This document shows positions 26,138 through 36,557 of a DNA stretch of 64,000 bases, piece after piece. Numbering within the stretch: position 1 is the stretch's first letter; each line of letters begins with the position of its first letter. The translations under genes and the position numbers were made by a program. Source of the stretch: Adiantum capillus-veneris (taxonomy: Eukaryota; Streptophyta; Polypodiopsida; Polypodiales; Pteridaceae); assembly GCA_014529385.2 (NCBI GenBank), contig CM043947.1, positions 97,250,036 through 97,314,035 of the forward strand. Direction: 5' to 3'. The notes beneath the pieces were generated by a model. That model was not told the DNA's origin. It worked only from the letters and a program-made list of their open reading frames with translations, and ran no database searches.

Positions 26138-26308
26138 TGAAGTGCGCGAGCGAGAGCGTGTGTGTGTGCAGCGATGGAGAAGAGAGGAGAAGAGGAGACC
26201 TTGTGTTTATAGGAGCTAAAACTCACCCTTATTCTATTATGTACATAATGAATAAGTATAGTGGGCGGGCACCTGGCCTAACCGGCCACATGGGGCTTTA
26301 CCCCAACA
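26138..26308 (-). repeat. 3' LTR of the copia derivative
   Basis: 171 bp; shorter than its partner, with a shorter TG run and a small deletion after AAACTCAC. Confidence 0.85.
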
Positions 26309-26391
26309 ACCTCCCACGTAAAGGCCAATGTGGCCGTGAGAGAGAAAAGAAAACAGTACAAAACTTGTACAAAGCCATCACAAGTATGACC

Positions 26392-28009
26392 TCAGCCAAC
26401 GCCCACTGGCTCACTGAATCTGTGTGTATCCAGCTCTAATCGTAGAGGAAGTATAGAGCGATCGACACCATACTCCTCACCAAAGCCGCACATATCCTGC
26501 AGGTATCTCACCGTACGCTGCAAAGTACCCCTATGCTCAAGGCCAAGGTCAGTCACTGTATGACTAACTGCTCCAACTGCAAATGCACCTACCGCAAATG
26601 CAATCTCGGGTCTCGAGATGAGTATCTCGTACATGAGACTCCCGAATGCTGATGCAATCCTGGCAATATCTGCCAATCTAACCATCTCAGTCAAATCTGG
26701 CTCAGAACTCCACTCATGGAAATCACCCTGACACTCGAACTCCGATCCCTGGAATCCATCCTCGTGTCCATCGCATGTCACATGCGCACCAAGAGCATCT
26801 ACCTGTCCTGAACCCTGTGTGGTAAGAGCAATGCCTAGCTCTAACTCACATACATCAGCCTCTAGCCTAAGCATATCCATGAATGACTGAATCACGGCTA
26901 AATCCTGAGCACTCAAGTCATCCATATCCGTCATCGTATCCACGAATGACATGCCCTATTGCACAACTATCTGCACAACTGGCTCAACATGCTCACAAAC
27001 TGGAGCATCATGCAACCTATCCGCAAAGGAGACATGCCTCATCTCTCTGCATGGCTGCGTACTCACAAAAACTGTGCCGTCTCGCACATGAAGTACTCGC
27101 ATCGCATGAATCGTGCCAACACTAGCACCTCTAGCTATGACTAGCTGTCCACGATGCAATCGGAAACTGTGCTCATCCAGCACTACCTGGCATCCACTGT
27201 CTCGTAAGTGACTCACAGAGATCAAGCTCTGCGTCGCAACACGTATGATGCACCACTCGGTAACGATAGTCTGACATCTCCTGCACCAACTATGTCATGC
27301 ACTGAACCATCAGCTAGACACACACGTCCAAGCATACCACTAGCATATGTGGTAAACCACTCACGATTCGGCGTGACGTGAAACCTAGCACTCACATCTA
27401 GTATCCAATGCGAAGGTAATGTGTCGTCAAAAACCGACATAAGAAAGTCAAGAGTAAACATGGAAGCAAAGTCGATATCTCCGTCATGCATAGCCACGTA
27501 CGCTACATCTACTCCCATATCATCCAAAGTGATAGCATCCCTCTTGTGCTGTCTCCTACGCTGTCTCATCCGCCGAAAACAACGCCTACGTACATGCCCT
27601 ATATAACCACAATGCCAACACACAACATCTCTATGTCTGCAAGATCGTCCTTTGATTGTAGGCATCTCTCTAGACTCATTTGTGCCAAAAGCATTGCACA
27701 ATCTTTGCCATAACTCTCTAGTTGTACATGCATCCAAACCAATGCGATAGACAGACTCACCAAGGTGTAACATGATCGTCGAACGTGCAAGCTCATCCAA
27801 GTCCTCCCACTCATTGTCAATCATAGACTCGGCCTAGCATCCATGCCCTGTAGTGGCAACACTTGGCCCAACTGAGTCAATGCATCATGCATACCTGCTT
27901 TCCAATGTTCAAAGTTTGAACCATCAAACTTTGTATGGAAAAGCACAAACCCTGACAATGATGTACATGCCAAATCCATGGCGATAACCTGTGACAAGAC
28001 CAAGCACAA
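26392..28009 (-). pseudogene. copia gag-protease-(deleted pol)-RNase H end
   Basis: Three minus-strand frames carry the trace. At 28009-27821 and 27824-27222 is gag: FHTKFDGSNFEHWKAGM, then the UBN2-like LHLGESVYRIG region, then a zinc knuckle CWHCGYIGHVRRRC (CX2CX4HX4C). The protease follows as WILDVSARFHVT; the usual D-S-G-A is altered to D-V-S-A, so it should be inactive. At 27225-26956 the pre-integrase region reads ISVSHLRDSGCQVVL. At 26952-26392 the trace jumps to the region after RT (FGSLMYEILISRPEIAFAVG) and ends SEPVGVG. Integrase and RT are absent. The same SEPVGVG end occurs at 61332, so both come from related copia elements. Confidence 0.8.
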
Positions 28010-29523
28010 ATCGATCGGCTGACAATAGCCAAAGCCTGGCTAACTCATATACCAAGGACTGTCAAAATACAACATAAGCTGGCATAAGCTGTCTAAGAGA
28101 AGTATCAGCAAATATGGCCATCAATGTAACAAAACAAGTGAGCAAAACCGCTCAAATGATGCCAAAACACCCGCTCTAATCCAAGAGCACTATGTGGTAA
28201 TCGATGAAACTATCATCAACAATCTCCCTCCTGAAGAGATTACCACATGTATGTCAAATGACATAATCCGGTGAGCAAACACTCTCACAATGCGATGCCA
28301 AAACACTATGGCAAAGCAACCACTAAGTGCCAAATGCAATCAAAACACGATTGCAAACCATGCGCATAAACAAATAAACTCGCAAGAAAAATCCGACAAA
28401 GTTTCGGCAGTATTTGGCTATCTAACCATAATAAACATACATGCCATAAACATGCTCAAAACCATGAGCAAATCATGCACAAAATCCGCACTCAAGTATA
28501 CATGAATTGCCCCAAAGTCTCAACTCCTTAAACTTGGAAAACAATCTTGTAATCCGAAACACAAAGTGCATCAACCGCACTCTACAAGCAAAGCATATAC
28601 TAGCATAAACTTGGATGCAAACCAACCAAAATATGACACAAAGTGATGCTCAAAATAGCTGAAAATCAGCCCACATATGCCATTGCAAGGCGAAGAATAC
28701 CATCCGCCGAAAAGCGCACATCATGTGCATCCACATGGCAATATAAACGAGCATCAAGCATGTACCAAATGTGTATCAAAGAGCATCCAAATGAGCTGAA
28801 AATTCAGCTCACAATCATGCCAAAAATGCTTGCAAAACTCTCTGCAAATCTATGCACCACACTTTCCAAAATCTGCTCAATCGCATAAGTCAATGCACAT
28901 AACCTATGGATGAAACCACTCTCGAACCTGAGAGTCCACAAGAATGCATACATCCACAAAGTGTTCTCAATGTGTGCGCATAAATGTGTTGAAAATATCA
29001 ACCCACACTCTCTTCACTGAGAGAAAAACATCAATGCGCAAAACCAGAGAATGACAAAAGCTCAATCCGAGCTCTTTGAATGTAGCAAATCACCACAATA
29101 TGCATACATAATCTTCAACTTTTCGAATACTCTGCAGCATGTCAGCTCATATCTTCCAAACCGCTCAGAATTTGCAGAAACTTCCTTCTGCAAAGTTGTA
29201 GACCACGCGAAAACGGTTGGGCCATGCGGGAATGGACCTAAAATGTGTTGTTTATACAGGTCAAAACAGATCTGTAAAAATCTGCACCTGTGTACCCTAG
29301 ACGTGGAGGCAGTCTGAGTGACGTATTTCAAAATTGGTGAAGATTTTGAGAAAACTTTCTTCTGCAAAGTTGAAGAGAACGAAAAACCGGTCAGCAATCG
29401 CGGGAATCGGCTAGAATGAAAACGTTTTGGTAGGCCAAAACAGATCTGCAAAAACGTGCTGCAGTTTTTGCTGCTTCTTTGCCTGCTTCCCTGCTGAGCT
29501 CCAATGGTGCTCCCAATCCCTGA

Positions 29524-29535
29524 GCTCTGATACCA
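29524..29535 (-). other. Primer-binding site of the copia derivative
   Basis: The minus strand reads TGGTATCAGAGC two bases from the 5' LTR. Confidence 0.9.
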
Positions 29536-29537
29536 GT

Positions 29538-29554
29538 TGCAGTGCGCGAGCGAG

Positions 29555-29589
<35 letters not shown>

Positions 29590-29744
29590 CAATGGAGAAG
29601 AGAGGAGAAAAGGAGACCTTGTGTTTGCAGGAGGCTAAAACTCACTCTCTACATGTGAGCCCCCTTATTCTATTATGTACATAATGAATAAGTATAGTGG
29701 GCGGATACCTGACCTAACCGGCCACATGGGGCTTTACCCCAACA
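29538..29744 (-). repeat. 5' LTR of the copia derivative
   Basis: 207 bp, TGCAGTGCGCG to CCCCAACA on the plus strand, with a 26-bp TG run. Confidence 0.85.
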
Positions 29745-29749
29745 ACGAG

Positions 29750-30183
29750 AATGGCATTCAGAACAGCTAGGCTATTAGGAATGAGAAATGGTCAATGGAC
29801 AGTTTGAAACAGTCCAATTTTGGGACAGTTTTTAGCCATTTGGAACCTATTTTCACCATGCTTTTAGGGGGAGTTTTGAGGCACATTTGGGGCTTCCATA
29901 GCTTACAAAAGGGAGGGCTTGGCCTCCTCAATCCTCATTGCTCAAGCCTCAAGAGTCAAGCCTTCAGCTTTCCACACTCAAGTGCCAATGCCCAAGAGCC
30001 TCTGCTTAGTGTCCTTTCTAATCTAGTGTCTCTCATTGCTCAAACCTCAAGCTTCCTCTCCACTCTCTCATTGATCAAGCCTTGGCCTCAAGCTCCCTCT
30101 CTACTCCCTCATTACTCAAGTCCTTTCTCGAGCTCCTTGAAATGAACTTGCGAAAGGATTTCCCAGACAGCCTATGGACACGC
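29750..30183. other. No recognisable gene; CTCAAGCCT-rich stretch
   Basis: Frames are short. The part from 29930 to 30130 has many imperfect CTCAAGC/CTCATTG phrases, a low-complexity repeat. Confidence 0.4.
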
Positions 30184-30496
30184 GTCGGTGGCACGCGTCG
30201 GGTGAACCACCGGACTATAGCCACCATTTGATAGCATCCCCTTGCTCGGGCAACATCAGAGGTCGTAGACATTCACTTGTCACGAGGCTATGGCAGCCTG
30301 CTGCCAATAACCTTAGTTGTTGGTTTCTTTCCCTTGATTTTGCATCGGTGGCACGCGTCGAGTGAACCACCAGACAATAGCCACCATTCGACAGCATCCC
30401 CTTGCTCGGGCAACGTCCGAGGTCGTAGACATGCACTTGTCACGTGGTTGTGGCAGCCAGTAACCTTAGTTGTTGGTTTCTTTCCCTTGATTTTAT
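30184..30496. repeat. Tandem duplication of a 160-bp unit
   Basis: Two copies start TCGGTGGCACGCGTCG (30184 and 30344) and each ends CCTTAGTTGTTGGTTTCTTTC. They directly precede the foldback-type arm, so they are probably its outer or subterminal repeats. Confidence 0.85.
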
Positions 30497-30800
30497 TTAA
30501 TTTTTGGGACCCTCTTTTCGAAGTCACAAATGGCCTGACATTGTGTGGCCAATGTGAAACGGTCGATGGCCGAGAAAATCACCACAACAGTGAAGGGCAC
30601 ATCACCACGAGATGGTCGGGTAGATCGGCACTGAAATCCGAGCAATAAGAGGGTGGCTAGGCTCAATTCAAAGTCATTTAGGCCCCACGTGACACTTATA
30701 AGTTGGTGGGTACTAGGAAATCAACTCAAAAGAGGCAAAGGGGACACATGGCGGCTCTAGAGCAGTTTGCCAAATTCATCACCAAGAGTGGGCGCCCAAA
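30497..30800. mobile_element. Single arm of a foldback-type element
   Basis: It matches the arms of the palindrome at 53795-54477: TTTCGAA(A/G)TCACAAATG, AAACGGTCGATGGCCGAGA, GGTGGGTACTAG. Only one arm is present, so this is a partial copy. A (TG)n run follows at about 30844-30869. Confidence 0.75.
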
Positions 30801-30839
30801 TTTGAGAAGGGGGCTGATTTTCAACTCATTGTGACTACA

Positions 30840-31585
30840 CAATGTGTGTGTGTGTGTGTGTGTGTGTGTGAGTAGTAAGTGCAAGTGATCACAGCTTTAA
30901 TGGAAAACTTGCCTTCTCCCTTGTCTCATGTAGTGCGATGATTTGCTCTCGTGCATCTCTCTCCCCTTTGCACATTTGGTAGTTGGGCTTCTCAGATGAC
31001 TATGTACAGTTCTGGGGTTTTTATGCGCCTTTGCTAAGGCAAAAGCCTTCTATATAGGAACCGGATTAGCTAATTGCTAATCCCCCACAGGTACTACTGA
31101 CAATTCCATCACAAAGGATTATAAAAACAGAGAGTTTTCTCGCGTGAAAACTCATCCGATTCAAAGGGGAACTATCCCATTGCGTGCGGGAGCACCTGGA
31201 CACGTGTAGGCGAGTTCGCTCTGCTCAAAACGAACCAAAACAGAAAATTGCAGCCTGCTGTGTTTTTCTGCAGGTGCGTGTAAGGCACCCGACCATGACA
31301 AAACAAAGAATTACAGCACACTGACATTGAGCTGCAGCTCACTGAAAAGCTTCCAAAATGCAAGGGAAAGTGTCTTTGACCTGTAGTTTTGACCTACAGG
31401 GGTTCGGCGCGGTTATGCTAGCGAAATTGGGTCAAAAACCTGCAATTACAGCCATGGACAGGTTTGGAGAGCTTGGTGAGAGTTAGGTGAAAGCGTTCGG
31501 ATCATGTATTTGCAATAAGAGTGAAGAAATACCAAAAGGGGCACCAGTCTTTGGAGCCTACAGGGTGTCGCTGTCTGTTTGAAGT
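30840..31585 (-). repeat. Right arm of a large inverted repeat pair
   Basis: Reverse complement of parts of 23048-24311. Matching phrases include GTGATCA, GAGAAAACTC, GCACGCAATGGGA and GACACCCTGTAGG. It is shorter by a deletion of the central part. Confidence 0.7.
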
Positions 31586-32653
31586 ACTCTAGCTGCTAAG
31601 CCATGTTTTTGTTTGAAGTGTTAAATTCCAATCACACGTTTATTTGTGAAGTTCCTCTGTATCATGGGGTTTAACAATGTTAAGATCGGGTAAAAGCTAA
31701 AGTCTACCGTCCTCTAGCGAGTCTACGGGCCGGTTTCATGGTTCCGTCCCCGGGATAGAATCACTTTTTCCTTAAGAAGTGAGCCTTGGTTGGTTTTCAG
31801 CGAGGACACAAAGCACAAGAACTTGGAATTACACTATGGCTGACAAAGCAAATGACACCAGGGAAGAGGATTCCTCTTCATAGGACAGACAAGTTGTTCC
31901 TTCTCCAGTGTTCGAGGTTGACGAGTGTTCACGAACACAACAGCCAACATGTATGCCAAATGGGGTGTACTTCAGAAAAGACAAAAAAGGCTTGAGAAGA
32001 TTCTTACAGACACTTAACAAGGGGCCATCGGCTCATCCAGGGCCATCTCAATGACTACACCCATCTATGACCCAAATGTATTGGCCTAGTGTCACAAAAT
32101 AGATGGTGTAGTAGCCCTGTTGCACAGCTTGATTGCAGACATGGCAGTGTATGGACAGCCTGTAAAGATGCTAGCTTACTTAGCTGAAATCTGTAATTGC
32201 TATCTAGGTGCCCATCAAACTATCACTCAACCTGTATATCATCATAAGGTCAAAAAAGTCTCGATGTATTTAATATAAGGAGGGATAAAACAAATACATG
32301 AATCTGTAAAACGAAAAAAAATCAGTACTCAATATCTGTGTTTTCTGTGTTTACAATAAGAACTTAAAACAGAGTAAAACAAATGGGCAACGTAGATGAG
32401 AGAAGCTTCCTTGAATAAAAACTCACTTTGTATAAAAACTCTCAAATATAAAGTCATTAGCATAAAGGACAAGACAGTGCTAAGTAACAATTCCCAACCT
32501 TCAAACTCCTACAACAACGCAGTCATAGGCAAATGAGCAAACATGGATTCGCAAAATAAGCTTACCTTGAAATGAGATTCTTCAACAAACAAACCAAGAA
32601 TAAAGCAACGCAAAACCGGTATATTTTGCAAAAAAAAAAAATCCTTGTTTGTT
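31586..32653. other. No recognisable gene
   Basis: AT-rich intergenic sequence 3' of NAA10. Short frames only; an A-run at about 32628-32642. Confidence 0.4.
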
Positions 32654-32917
32654 AACATATCAACTCAAAACGCAGTCATCATAGACTTTTAAAGCATTCA
32701 GGAATTAGACACTAGATAATCTCAAACCTCCTCACAACCGGAAAATTGAATGATTAAGTATCCGTCTTATCTCCTTTTGCTTGCTAACATATCAACTCAA
32801 AACACAGTCATCATAGACTTCAAAAGCATTCAGGGTTTAGACACTAGATAATCTCAAACCTCCTCACAACCGGAAAATTGAATGATTAAGTATCCGTCTT
32901 ATCTCCTTTTTGGACAG
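32654..32917. repeat. 132-bp tandem duplication covering the NAA10 3' end
   Basis: The block beginning AACATATCAACTCAAAAC at 32654 recurs at 32786. The right copy includes the last codons and stop of NAA10 (minus strand GGAGATAAGACGG...); the left copy repeats those codons outside the gene. Confidence 0.9.
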
Positions 32918-33482
32918 AAACTCCTTTCTTATCCTCATCTCTTGCGTGTTTATTTGCAGAACGTGAGCCCTCTGTGTGCTCAACAGACGATTTGCCAGCA
33001 TGAGACTTTCCTTCAACAGCCTTGGGTTTCAGCTGCTTGCGCATGTCAAACGCATCCTCACCATCTGCATAATACTTGGCCTCCACATCATGAATTTTGT
33101 AGCCAAGGGTCTCTGTATAGAGGTGAAAAGCTGCCCTGTTGCTCTTGCGGACGTGGAGAGACACATATTCAGCTCCAAATACCTCTTGCATAGCTCTCTG
33201 GGCAGCACTCATGAGCTTGGTGGCAAGGCCAAGCTTGCGGTGGGTGCGAAGCACAGCAAGGGAAGTTATGTGGCCGTGGCATTCCGAAGACTCCTCTTCC
33301 ATCTTCGCGAGCACATAGCCCACAATCTTCTTGTTATAATCTTCTGCGACATATAGCAGCTGAGGCCACGAAAGAATATGGTAGAAATAGTACTTCATTT
33401 GGTAATTCTCGGGCAGACACATCAAGTTACATGTCTGCATAGCCAGGAGGTCATCTACAGTTGCTTGCCGAATGCACACCAT
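32886..33482 (-). CDS. NAA10: N-alpha-acetyltransferase 10, NatA catalytic subunit
   Basis: 198 residues, close to plant NAA10. The protein acetylates the N-termini of nascent proteins exposed after Met removal, as the catalytic subunit of NatA with NAA15 at the ribosome. Visible features are the plant-type start [13 protein letters not shown], the substrate-contact motif LPENY (residues 23-27), the acetyl-CoA-binding RxxGxA motif (RKLGLA, residues 82-87), the conserved core [26 protein letters not shown] and [13 protein letters not shown]. The tail after about residue 155 is charged and variable, as usual. I start at 33482 because the family begins MVCIR; an in-frame ATG at 33530 lies in a likely intron. 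The coding part has no intron and is unbroken. It is the only host gene here that looks functional. A retrocopy is possible, since I cannot see whether relatives have introns. Confidence 0.95.
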   Translation of the reverse strand: MVCIRQATVDDLLAMQTCNLMCLPENYQMKYYFYHILSWPQLLYVAEDYNKKIVGYVLAKMEEESSECHGHITSLAVLRTHRKLGLATKLMSAAQRAMQEVFGAEYVSLHVRKSNRAAFHLYTETLGYKIHDVEAKYYADGEDAFDMRKQLKPKAVEGKSHAGKSSVEHTEGSRSANKHARDEDKKGVSVQKGDKTDT

Positions 33483-33561
33483 CTGCGAAATCAGCCAACG
33501 TGGGCGACTCTGACAGAAAGAAAGCCTCAAAGACTCGCGTCAGAAAGCGCGCTCCTCTTAC
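33483..33561 (-). other. Putative short 5' UTR intron of NAA10
   Basis: On the minus strand GTGAAG is followed by GTAAGAGG, and TTTCGCAG precedes the ATG directly, with GGCTGAT as a possible branch site about 12 bases upstream. The intron would be 79 bp. Not verified by transcripts; short for a plant but plausible. Confidence 0.4.
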
Positions 33562-33594
33562 CTTCACTCGCAGCGCGCGATTGCCAGTCCAACC

Positions 33595-34670
33595 ATGGCT
33601 GAGTTCACACTAGCGCGGCGGCAATCACACCTCAAAAGATGAATTTCCAGCCGGAATAGCTTTGGAATGCATTCTTCCTCCGCCCATCTGTTGGAAGTAC
33701 CAAGCTCGCTAATTTTCATCCGCCGCATGTTGTGAACACCGGAGGCCGGCGGAAGCAACACTAAAAAGCTTTTCTTTTAAAAGTTTGCAGGTTATTAAAA
33801 TAATAAAAAAAGAAAAAGTTTTGACAACGCGGCGATTTCAGCAGACGTGGAGGGTGGGAGAGTTTTGGGGGGGGGGGGGGGGGGGGGGGGGATCGGAAGA
33901 AAAGCTTGCATTCTCTTCCGCGAACTGGCAGCCTTTTTCAAACACTTCCTCCGTGCGATGTGAACGGAGCAAGTGACATGGCGTAAGTTGATTGGTTGCA
34001 AGCGTGCGTGCTTTGCCTTCCGCCGCCTGCTGTCTGTGAACGGAGCAAGTGACATGGCGCAAGTTGATTGGTTGCAAGCGTGCGTGCTTTGCCTTCCGCC
34101 GCCTGCTGTCTGTGAAGAAACACATCTGCTCAAATCTTCCGCCGGCTAGTGTGAACAATGTGGAGGAGGAACACTGAAAAAGCGAAGGGGGCTGAGGGTG
34201 GGTTCACATTGGGAAAGCGGAAGAGAATCCTAAAATGCCATCTTCCGGGTGGAGGATGTGCATTATCCGCTCTTCCACCGGCTAAATGTTCACAGTGGGG
34301 AGGGTGGAAGAGAGAAGGGATGAAGTCTTCTGCCGCCCAATGTGAACTTAGGGGATGGGCGGAAGCTAGGCTAGAAGACAACAAGATGGTCTTTTTTTAA
34401 TTTGAAAAGAAGGTTACAAATAAAAAAGTTGTTCCAACGAGGCATTTCTTGCATACGTGGAGGGTGGAAGAGAAGATGGTCAGAGGGGGGGGGGGGGGGG
34501 GGGGGGGGGGGTCGGAAGTGTTCAGCTTTATTTCTACCGTGCGCTGGCACCTTCCTTGCAATGCTGCCGCCGCGCTATGTGAACCTCTTGTCTGACGTGC
34601 ACGAATGTGATTCGCTGGTTGAAGGTGAGCTTTCCCTGTTGTCGCCTACTGTGAACCCGGCCTGAGATAG
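33595..34670. repeat. Cluster of GTTCACA-bounded inverted repeats and G-runs
   Basis: GTTCACACTAGCGCGGCGG (33604) pairs with CCGCCGGCTAGTGTGAAC (34140), and GGTTCACATTGGG (34200) pairs with CCCAATGTGAAC (34337). This suggests nested MITE-like elements with GTTCACA ends. Two diverged copies of one unit (about 33785-33965 and 34402-34585) both contain ACGTGGAGGGTGG followed by a G-run (33867-33891 and 34485-34511). No transposase ORF is present. Confidence 0.55.
33961..34112. repeat. Two tandem copies of a 76-bp unit
   Basis: Units starting TGAACGGAGCAAGTGACATGG at 33961 and 34037 are almost identical and recent. Confidence 0.9.
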
Positions 34671-35029
34671 GCTACGCACATGCAGTGCAACGGTGGCCAT
34701 TTCCGGTGCAAAAGCGTAGCAAGCCCACCAGTGCCCCACCACACCCCTGCACATAGCCATCGGCGCTCTCACCGGCACAATCAGAACATCATTGCAGCAG
34801 CCTAAACGGTCACCCCCGGTGGAGAGCCGTTTGTGCAGAGGAAAGACGTGATTGGCTGTGGCACCTGACAGCACGACAAACGCAGTTGACTCTGCAGCTG
34901 AGGGTCGTCGGAGCTCTGACATGTGCGCGAACTCCCGGTAGGCAGAAAGCCTTCACCCTCGATCAGCTTGCCACCGGCACCGGGGCATGTGCGCAGGCTA
35001 AGAGAGGCCATCAACTCTTTTGTGGTGGT

Positions 35030-35049
35030 GGGGGGGGGGGGGGGGGGGG
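35030..35049 (+). repeat. G-run (20 G)
   Basis: Third long G-run within 1.2 kb, here preceded by TGTGGTGGTG. Confidence 0.9.
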
Positions 35050-35310
35050 TGGTTCAGAAGAATGGAGGGTCCAGCGAAAGAATGCCCTCAACTTCAACCA
35101 ATCAAATTTGGACATGGAACATTGACGCCCCTATGCATTTCTCTTTTGTCGCGTAGTCTGAACCGGCCATATGGCTGATGGGTCTGACTCGGTCCGAGTT
35201 GGAACGAGAGGGCGTGGTTACACAGTAAGGCCTCTGTCTCACACGTCCGCCCGGGCAGGTGTGTTATTGATGTGGCAAAATGGGATCGAATGCTGTATCC
35301 GTTGCATTGA

Positions 35311-35488
35311 AAAGAAGAGTATTTTAACGTCGTAGGCAATTATCCCAAGAGACCTAGATCTATCCAACGAGGAGAGTTGAACTCGAGACCTGTTATTCAA
35401 GAGGGAAATGGCATAACCAATCTACCACACTTGGGTGATAGAAAGGTTATACCATTTTCCTCTTTTTATTAGCACGCGCACACCCCCC
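35311..35488 (-). mobile_element. tRNA-derived SINE, copy 1
   Basis: On the minus strand an A box TGGTAGATTGG (35427-35417) is followed by a B box GTTCAACTC (35382-35374), which match the RNA polymerase III internal promoter consensus (TRGYNNANNGG and GWTCRANNC) at normal spacing. The rest of the unit repeats in copy 2. No intact tRNA fold is implied. Confidence 0.65.
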
Positions 35489-35690
35489 CGAGAAGAAGAG
35501 TATTTTAACGTCGTAGGAAACTATCCCAAGAGACCTTAAAGATCTATCCAACAAGGAGAGTTGAACTCAAGACCTATTATTCAAGAGGGAAATGGCATAA
35601 CCAATCTACCACTCTTGGGTGATAGAAAGGTTATACCATTTTCCTCTTTTTATTAGCGCACAACACACACACACACACATACACCCGAGT
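35489..35690 (-). mobile_element. tRNA-derived SINE, copy 2
   Basis: Same unit head-to-tail with copy 1. A box 35611-35601, B box 35566-35558. The junctions are marked by C/CA-rich runs (CACACCCCCCCG; (CA)n near 35665). Confidence 0.65.
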
Positions 35691-35845
35691 AGAAGAGAGA
35701 ATTGGACCATCTCCAGCTCCTCAGCGGACACAAAGTGTGCAAACGATGCTTAGTGGAGTCGATCTACAAACTTGACACTTCCCTCGATGCGACCTTTGCA
35801 CCATTCGTTGCACGATGTGAATAGGAAGAAAATTATATATAAAGG

Positions 35846-36505
35846 TGTAATGGAATTGGACTATGAACATTGAGAATAGCGGAATTAAGAAAATTGTAGT
35901 GAGCATTTTTATGAGAATACTTTGAGAAAATAGAGGGTGACTTGATTAGAGGTAGCAACATAATCATTACACTTAAGTAATGTAAGAGAGAGATTTAGAA
36001 AACTTGACAACAATTGAGGATTGGATTTATGTGGAGACGGTCCCCCCCCTAAAGGCTTTTGTATTATAGTTTCTCCCATGAAGAGAGATTTCATACAATA
36101 CAAGCTTTGTGTTCCTTGAGACCTTGATGGTGCAACAAAGATAGAGAGCTTCATGCACCACAATTATGCTCGTAACTTAGCTAAATGAAAGCATTAACTT
36201 GTCCCCAACCTCAGTCCCAAGACCTCAAACACCTTCAAAGGTGGAGACAGCTAGCAGGGAATGAGGGTAGCAAAGAGAAAGAAGAAGTATTCTTACGAGA
36301 AAGAAGTAATGTCCTCTCATACCATTTTTCATAGAGCTTGGCATAGCATAGTAACATAGTAATGGAGATGAAGAAGATGGCTAGCATAGCATTGAAGCAT
36401 GGCTCTTGGTTGAATTTGGATTCCATAGCCAAGAGTTGTTGGTGTAGGCTCTCAAATTCTCAAGCTTGGAGAAGGGGTTAGTGTTCTTGCACAACACACC
36501 CTAAG

Positions 36506-36557
<52 letters not shown>

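Larger units (their letters stand above)
26138..29744 (-). mobile_element. Ty1/copia-derived element with internal deletion
   Basis: Short LTRs (26138-26308 and 29538-29744) share the (TG)n block, the ATGTACATAATGAATAAG stretch and the CCCCAACA end. The flanks CCGAG and ACGAG are a near-match target duplication. The PBS lies beside the right LTR and a GTGGGAGGT purine tract beside the left, so the element reads on the minus strand. Coding traces run gag, protease and pre-integrase region, then jump to the last part of RNase H; integrase and RT are missing. It is non-autonomous. Confidence 0.85.

Noticed and set aside
33838-34158. Frames with QQAAEGKA repeats
   Set aside because: They arise from the 76-bp tandem duplication and the G-run; there is no conserved protein.
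35374-35427. Possible tRNA gene
   Set aside because: A and B boxes are present, but the flanks do not form an acceptor stem and the unit is repeated as a longer SINE-like sequence.
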